Shown: one piece after another, positions 7,501 to 12,136 of the stretch
Layout of the letters: each line of letters starts with the position of its first letter
Numbering within the stretch: position 1 is the first letter of the stretch
From: Cyclostephanos tholiformis
Lineage: Eukaryota > Bacillariophyta > Thalassiosirophyceae > Thalassiosirales > Thalassiosiraceae
NCBI GenBank assembly: GCA_036939975.1
Contig: JALLPB010000926.1
Location: 1 to 12,136, forward strand
Direction of reading: 5' to 3'
DNA: 12,136 nucleotides
Translations under genes and position numbers: made by a program
The notes under the pieces: generated by a model
What the model was told of the DNA's origin: nothing
What the model saw: the letters and a program-made list of their open reading frames with translations, nothing else
The model's database searches: none

Positions 7501-9709
7501 GAAAACGGACTCGTCTTGAAATGACGAATTCTTCCGCAATTTCTACAAATACTTCTACCAGCATAACTGCAGCTGTGGACGCTGATGCTGCCGCCGCAGC
7601 CGCGGCTGAACAAGAGGAGGAATTAGTGGCAGTTGCAGCTATTGGAGATTTGGCGAAGGCTACTGCAAAAGAGCATGAGAAAAATCATCCTAGCGATGGT
7701 AGCTTGAAATCGAAGGTTTATGCTAAAGGCGCGGATGAGTATGCCATGACTTTGAGAGGCGGTGGTGGGGCAGGTGAAGTTACCTCGAAGTTTGACTTGA
7801 GGGAGGATGTGATGACTGTGGACGTACCATCGTCGTCAGCAGTACTATCCAGTGCATCAACTACTGTAAGAGACAAGAATACGGGTATTACATGTGTTGT
7901 GGTGAAGTCTATTGAAAATAAGGCCCAGATGATGTGGCCTCCAGTTAAAATCGAAGCAGAAGTGTTGGTTCCCAAATGTAAACTGGAAAGTCATGAAGTC
8001 TATTCCTTGTCGACCCTCGGGGATGGTCATGAGCCAGTGTCTGTTCCCGATTGGAGATCCGACGTCGACGGCACTACCGGAATTATCTGTGGCGAGGCTG
8101 CAAAGAAGGAAGGTGGACCCGAACACATCAGGGGAGGAGGGCGTCCTAAGGTAGAAAATAGCGCCTCCCCGGCGCCAGGTACCCCTGCTTCTACTTCGGC
8201 GCCCAGGCGTGGTCGACCACCCACCAAGCAGACTAAGGGGGGAGGCACGCCAAAGAAGAATGCAAAGCGCGCACCGATTAAGAAGGAAACTAACGACAAC
8301 ATTGCAGGGGTGGGCGTACTAAATCGCAAGCCAGGCTCTCTTTTTGACTGCTCCGCATGTCTTGACATAGGAAAAATCAAGATCTGCTGCTACTGCGCAT
8401 GCCGACTTTGCTTCAACAAGTTCGGAAAAGAGCAGACAATTCTTTGTGATAAGTGCGATCAGGAATATCATACATTTTGTTTGGGGTTAGACAAGATTCC
8501 TGATGCCGAGTGGGAATGTCCCGCTTGTATTGATTACGCGGAGAAGAAAGTGCTGTTGGAACAAAGGAAGAAGGTGTGTGCTTTCAAACGCCGTTGCACC
8601 AAACACAATGCTCGCGATATCTCATCGCCCACGCAATTTTATTTTGCATACTAATCACTGCCTCGTCTGGTTTATCTTTATCTTAATGGAAGGAGCGTGA
8701 GGCCAAGAGGAAGGTTGAAGAGGAAAGACGCAAAGAAGAGGAAGCAAAAAAAGAGATGGCCGCCGCCAAACGTCGCGCGGCTAACATAGAACGCAAAAAA
8801 AAGGAAGATGAGAAAAGGCGTATTGCCGACGATCAGAAAAAGTTGTTCTCCGAGAAACGCAAGTCGAAAGAATTGGAACTACGTGCTCAGGGCTTGTGGC
8901 AAGAAAAGGCGCCTTCGCCTATATCAATGTCTGTCATGCACAAGAGGGGACCCGGTCGTCCTCCGAAGGCTGAAACGATGGCCAGGATGCAGGCACAGTT
9001 TGTCCAACAACATCATCACCGTGCAGTGGCAAACGAGCACCCCGTAAAACGTGGCAGAGGACGGCCACGTAAGGACGGGAGCCTACCCATGCCACGCAAA
9101 TTACCAATCAAGTCTGAGATTTCGATGGCTAATCTGTACTTTGACAATTCGGATTCGAACGTGGAACGGAGCCGAAGTGGTAGAAAAATCCAGCGCACTG
9201 TCTTTCATGATGAGATGGATGGTGGAGGGCAAATGAAACGACCACGATCAGACGAGCATGGAGGCGTCGCCGCCTCTGCATCTCGACAGGCTAGTATGTA
9301 CCTTGCCAAACGCAGCGCTGCAGCAGCAGCCAAGAATGGTTTGACGCCGGCATCATCGAAGAAGGAGCCAAGGAGGAAGCCTGGCGCGAGGGAGTGCATG
9401 CAAATGTCGCGAAAGTTCAGCACCACTGTGATTGATCAAAAATATTTTGATGTGTTGATGGTGAGTCTCGCATCATCATATAACATTTTGTAAAAGTTGT
9501 TCATCGCTCATCATTCATTTATATTTCAGGATTACTCAAAAAGAGCTAAAGTTGATCACCTTATTCGTATGAGGGAGCGTATGGACGAACATTCTCGCTT
9601 TCTTGAAGCTCAACTGGCAGGGTTAGAGGCACTCGTCAAGGAAAAAGGAGAGTGGACTGGTAAGGTTCCCGCAGCAAGATCCAAAGCAGACAGTGAATTG
9701 GCCGCTTAG
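4548..9709 (+). CDS. Large chromatin protein: two PHD modules, three C2HC motifs, many AT-hooks
   Basis: Exons 4548-8573, 8693-9460 and 9530-9709 (both introns phase 0) give 1657 aa. In order: an unrecognised N-terminus; an acidic Glu/Asp tract (about 190-240); an AT-hook, GPGRPRK, at 252; PHD1 with C295, C298, C307, C310, H315, C318, C333 and C336; C2HC motifs starting at C424, C541 and C679; AT-hooks at 640 and 653; a tandem array of double AT-hooks from 762 to about 970; AT-hooks at 1198 and 1222; a second PHD with extra zinc ligands (C1268-C1327); a charged coiled coil in exon 2; AT-hooks at 1430 and 1465; a short C-terminal coiled coil. PHD fingers read histone tails and AT-hooks bind the minor groove of AT-rich DNA, so a nuclear chromatin reader or scaffold is likely. 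No catalytic domain, bromodomain, SRA or RING is seen. The start follows GAAACC and is the first Met of the frame. Confidence 0.85.
5115..5262 (+). repeat. Low-complexity acidic tract (GAG/GAA-rich)
   Basis: Within exon 1 of the PHD/AT-hook gene, the sense strand is almost entirely GAG, GAA and GAT codons, giving a Glu/Asp/Ser stretch with Ser runs next to acidic residues, as in casein-kinase-2 sites. A similar shorter tract lies at 6020-6115. Such tracts are prone to length variation. The poly-Ser reading on the other strand is a shadow. Confidence 0.75.
5817..6662 (+). repeat. Three dispersed copies of a C2HC motif
   Basis: Copies lie at 5817-5897, 6168-6248 and 6582-6662, each 27 codons. 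All share GC-x-KC-x-KEL-x-TG-x-KTRK-x-H-x3-CPRK followed by an aromatic residue and Arg. The metal-ligand pattern is C-x2-C-x13-H-x3-C in every copy: C424/C427/H441/C445, C541/C544/H558/C562 and C679/C682/H696/C700. Flanks are unrelated acidic or Pro-rich sequence, so the motif itself is under selection. The spacing is close to C2H2 and ZC2HC fingers, but the sequence is not one I can name. Zinc binding is inferred. Confidence 0.75.
6831..7460 (+). repeat. Tandem repeat encoding double AT-hooks, 126-nt unit
   Basis: Six units start at 6831, 6936, 7023, 7149, 7275 and 7401. Units 3, 4 and 5 are exactly 126 nt (42 residues). Unit 1 is 105 nt and divergent; unit 2 is 87 nt and lacks 13 residues; unit 6 is cut short after its hook. 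Each begins PPLK(L/S)PGRPGRPRK or a variant, then a Pro/Ala/Thr-rich spacer containing PAETV and ADTDS. Unit 5 has GRPGKP and unit 6 GRPDRP, so the second hook decays toward the 3' end. The array grew by in-frame duplication and shows in-frame deletions. Confidence 0.85.
8349..8528 (+). other. UHRF1-type pre-PHD plus PHD zinc module
   Basis: Residues 1268-1327 carry C1268, C1271, C1280, C1283, C1285, C1288, C1300, C1303, H1308, C1311, C1324 and C1327. The run CACRLC followed eleven residues later by CDKCDQEYH, and the final W-x-CPAC, match the layout of the UHRF1 PHD, which carries an extra upstream zinc cluster. Known UHRF1 PHD fingers read the unmodified N-terminus of histone H3 (Arg2). Whether this copy binds the same ligand is inference. 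It sits at the very end of exon 1, 15 codons before the donor. Confidence 0.75.
8574..8692 (+). other. Intron 1 of the PHD/AT-hook gene
   Basis: The donor is GTGTGT at 8574 and the acceptor is GGAAG ending at 8692, 119 nt, phase 0. A branch-point-like TACTAAT lies at about 8649-8655. Splicing joins two halves of one charged coiled coil (LLEQRKK to EREAKRKVEEE). An acceptor three bases later (8695) would drop one Glu and cannot be excluded. Without splicing, a TAA stops the frame at 8652-8654. Confidence 0.75.
9461..9529 (+). other. Intron 2 of the PHD/AT-hook gene
   Basis: The donor is GTGAGT at 9461 and the acceptor is TATTTCAG ending at 9529, only 69 nt, phase 0. It contains an in-frame TAA. 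The last exon encodes DYSKRAKVDHLIRMRERM and a short amphipathic helix. Confidence 0.8.
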
Positions 9710-9805
9710 GAAACGTACTTCATTAGAAATAGAAGTCGTGTAGACAAAATTTTGCATTAAAAGCGTTGGACAAGCAAATGATCGCATACTATGGATTATT
9801 GGTTC

Positions 9806-9811
9806 AATAAA
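9806..9811 (+). terminator. AATAAA poly(A) signal candidate of the PHD/AT-hook gene
   Basis: A perfect AATAAA lies 97 nt after the TAG stop at 9707-9709 and is followed by U/G-rich sequence. It lies in the 153-nt spacer shared with the convergent CAX gene, 52 nt short of that gene's stop codon, so the two 3' ends probably overlap. No matching signal is seen on the minus strand. Confidence 0.5.
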
Positions 9812-9862
9812 AACTTGTATGATTATGTCGACGAATTAATTTTTTAGAGCATTTAGTACTAC

Positions 9863-11867
9863 TTATGATTCGGATGGTGTATGATTATGGAGATTATGGA
9901 GCTCTCCATCGATTGAAAGATTTTCCAGTTCGTGAAACCAAAAGGCAGCCGCCACCATAAGATAGACGCCTAGTAAATATGCACCGACAAGCCAATTTGT
10001 CGTCCCTCCTTGTAAAACAGCCGCTACTGAGACTACGCTGAATATTAAACAGCACGTCTCGAACCCCCTGAAGAATAAGGACATGCTGCGATCCATAACC
10101 CAGCCGATCAAAACGCTCCCCGGAAGCACAAACAGAGCAATCTGCACAGCACTCCCTACCGTAATTCCAATACACAAATCCATTTCATCTTTGTAAGCAA
10201 AGATCAACGCCGAAACTTGTTCAGCTATATTTGAAAAAAACGGCAGTATCACCAGTGACGTGAAGACTTCAGAAATCCTCATTCGATAGGCAAAATCATC
10301 AATCGTATCCACAAGTATATCACTCATGGCAGATATGCTTAACGTTATCATGAAAAGCCAAAGAAGCCCTAACCTGAAAGACATGTGGGCTGTTGACAAG
10401 AAAAGTTGTGTTACCGAGGAAAGATCGAATTCGTATTAATCATGATGTAACTCAACAATGAAAAAACTTACTTTCTTCTCCATTTTCCCTTATTATTGCC
10501 ATGTTCGTTGACATAATGTGAGGCTCCTCCTCTTCCTCAGCCTCATCCCCATCTGAGCAATGACTTTTATTTGGCCGGCGTATGGGTGTTTGATCAAGCG
10601 AGTTCAATTGGTTTGGATTCATCAAATGTGTCGCAATATCCCCCCTTTTGATGAGCTGGCCCGATCGTCTTCGACCGCTTACATTGCTCATGAGAACAGT
10701 GACATCGGCTTCCCCACTCGTTATGTCCCCCCAGTTTCTGCTCTCTTCAACGTCAGAGATCTCGCGGGATTGAGGAAAGGATACATCTCGATCCCCAACA
10801 ACGTGCTGCTTTCCAACGCTAAGAGGTATCAACTGAGTCATTGAGAGGATTTCGTTTTCTCGTACACGAGGAGACATTTCCATTTCCAGTGTAGAAGTCG
10901 CTTCCGCTAAATTTTGATAAAGTACTCCTTCGTCATCGTCTAATTTCCACCCCCCTCCTCTGCACGCCTTAAACAAGCGCCTGCAGAACTTATTTTTCCG
11001 CGTTTTCTTCTTCTTCATTATTGTGTGATGTTTTGACATGTGATATTTTCCCGTTTCGTTCATTTCATTGTAATCAATTTCCTCGTCTTCCTCCTCTTGC
11101 AAGTCGTCAAACTCGTCTTTGTGGGATTTAAGCTGGAAAAGCAGGTACAGCAGGTATCCCACTATCATAATGACGGCATTGAATCTCGACAACGAAACCA
11201 TGTTTATCGTTGGCCCATCGTTAATATCACTAACTCCATCCCCATTCTTATCGACGTATTGCTTTTCGTTCGCCCCAAACGATATCATCTCATCGCTCAG
11301 CATCAAGGCCGCCGGCAACCCCAAACCCGCTACTGCCATCATGAGCATCCCAATGCTCGCATTGCCCGACACTATCCTCAACTCTTGCACCTGATACCTC
11401 AGCCCCCCCACCAGGCACGACATTCCGAACACGAAGAGAAGGTTGGTGAGGATGGACCCAAGCAACGTTAGCTGGACAACCCGGTAGAATCCCTCATGCA
11501 GCGCCGCGGCGGATATCAGCAGTTCGGGCGCGTTCCCGAACGTCGCGTTCAAGAGCGCGCCCACGGTCTGACTGGTGTGATTCGCGGCCTCCTCGGTGAC
11601 GAAGGACAAGCGCTCCGCAAGCGGTATCAGCGTCAGGCCCGCGAATATGAAGCACGCCGATTCTCCGAATACTCCCGCCTTGCCTATGATGGCGATGGGC
11701 CCGAAAACTAACAACCAAGTCAGACGACTGCGGAAGATTAATTCGGTGGATGTTAGCACTTCTTGACGTATGCTGTTCATGTTTGGATAGTTGCTGTAAG
11801 CCGTTGTTGCGCCAAATATTATTGTCCTGTCGTTGTGCGATAAGGCAGCATACACCGAGTGCCGCAC
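9863..11867 (-). CDS. CAX-type Ca2+(cation)/H+ antiporter, 2 exons
   Basis: Exons 11867-10472 and 10389-9863 (intron 82 nt, phase 1) give 640 aa. CAX proteins exchange cytosolic Ca2+ or other divalent cations for protons, usually on vacuole-type membranes. The first alpha repeat is textbook: LLNATFGNAPELLISAAALH at 105-123, then VVQLTLLGSILTNLLFVFG. The second half has DILVDTIDDF, then VILPFFSNIAEQVSALIF and MDLCIGITVGSAVQIALFVLPGS. Two features are odd. The second signature reads SNIAEQ at 518-523 where the family usually has GNAAEH. The loop before SRFNAVIMIVGYLLYLLFQL carries a calcium-loop-like DKNGDGVSDIND at 206-217. The central loop between halves (about 250-466) is over 200 residues, acidic then basic. 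Met1 is used here; Met30 (11780) would give 611 aa and also precedes the first helix. Confidence 0.88.
10390..10471 (-). other. Intron of the CAX gene
   Basis: On the minus strand the donor is GTAAGT beginning at 10471 and the acceptor is TTGTCAACAG ending at 10390, 82 nt. It splits a Thr codon after its first base and joins the central loop to THMSFRLGLLWLF, the first helix of the second half. Without splicing the frame stops within five codons. Confidence 0.8.
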
Positions 11868-12136
11868 AAAAAAAACGCTGGCAGTCAGTCACCCTAATAC
11901 ATTAGAGTGTGCTTAGGCTGTGATTTCTTTGAGCGTAGAGGTGAAAAACATAGACGTAAGACGGTTTTTGGGTTATGTGTGCCACATTGCGAAGGCATGT
12001 ATTTCGGATGGGTCTCTCTGTTTGTCAAAAAGTGCGTTTTTTTTATTTCTTTGTGCGTATACGCATATACCGTACAAGTCAGGGTTTAAGCACCAGCTAA
12101 TGTTCTAGGGTGTGACAGCTAAATCTTTCAGATCGA
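11868..12136. promoter_or_regulatory. Upstream region of the CAX gene
   Basis: This stretch of 269 nt precedes the CAX start on the minus strand. It has T-rich runs, a perfect 12-bp palindrome TGCGTATACGCA at 12054-12065, and no convincing coding frame or RNA gene. It is presumed promoter and 5' untranslated sequence of the CAX gene; an upstream neighbour may begin beyond the window. Confidence 0.35.

Noticed and set aside
6296..7613. Several minus-strand open frames over the AT-hook array
   Set aside because: They mirror the 126-nt repeat and show the same periodicity, so they are shadows of the plus-strand gene.
8574..8654. Read-through end of PHD/AT-hook exon 1 as a real C-terminus
   Set aside because: A donor at 8574 and acceptor at 8692 join two halves of one charged coiled coil, and further AT-hooks follow in frame.
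10373..10376. Alternative CAX acceptor TTTCAG ending at 10374
   Set aside because: It would break the reading frame after the phase-1 donor at 10471; the acceptor ending at 10390 keeps it.
11907..12108. Short plus-strand open frames at the right end
   Set aside because: They overlap each other, are Cys/Phe-rich from T-runs, and have no recognisable features.
1..12136. Prokaryotic operon, mobile element, CRISPR array, tRNA or rRNA
   Set aside because: No direct-repeat/spacer array, terminal inverted repeats, transposase or reverse-transcriptase motifs, or RNA-gene boxes were seen; the genes carry spliceosomal introns.

Overview
This is a compact nuclear segment from a microbial eukaryote. 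The genes alternate in strand and sit close together. Several are split by short GT-AG introns (69 to 177 nt), and each intron fits the reading frame on both sides. Signal-type mitochondrial or plastid leaders, very long acidic low-complexity inserts and PHD/AT-hook chromatin proteins rule out a prokaryote. The mix of protein styles suggests a stramenopile, most likely a diatom. That placement is an inference; the sequence contains no marker gene that proves it.

Layout, left to right. (1) 51-258, minus strand: a short coding-like stretch ending in a clear stop. It may be a small protein broken by one base, or a remnant. (2) 341-2048, plus: a four-exon polytopic membrane protein of the drug/metabolite-transporter superfamily, resembling NIPA-type transporters, 429 aa. 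(3) 2337-4472, minus: an Obg/CgtA-family ribosome-assembly GTPase, single exon, with an organelle-type leader and an acidic insert of about 170 residues inside the Obg fold. (4) 4548-9709, plus: a three-exon, 1657-residue chromatin protein. It has two PHD modules, the second with the pre-PHD zinc arrangement of UHRF1. Between them lie three copies of an unusual C2HC motif and a tandem array of double AT-hooks. (5) 9863-11867, minus: a two-exon CAX-type cation/proton (Ca2+/H+) antiporter, 640 aa, with a calcium-loop-like insert, a very long central loop and an altered second signature motif.

Genes 1 and 2 converge on a 288-nt spacer. Genes 2 and 3 diverge from a short AT-rich shared promoter region, and genes 3 and 4 converge on a 153-nt spacer. 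The genes do not form an obvious pathway, and each looks like an independent housekeeping or regulatory gene. The chromatin protein is the most novel item: its combination of modules and its C2HC repeat are not ones I can match to a named family. No RNA genes, CRISPR arrays, transposons or attachment sites were recognised.
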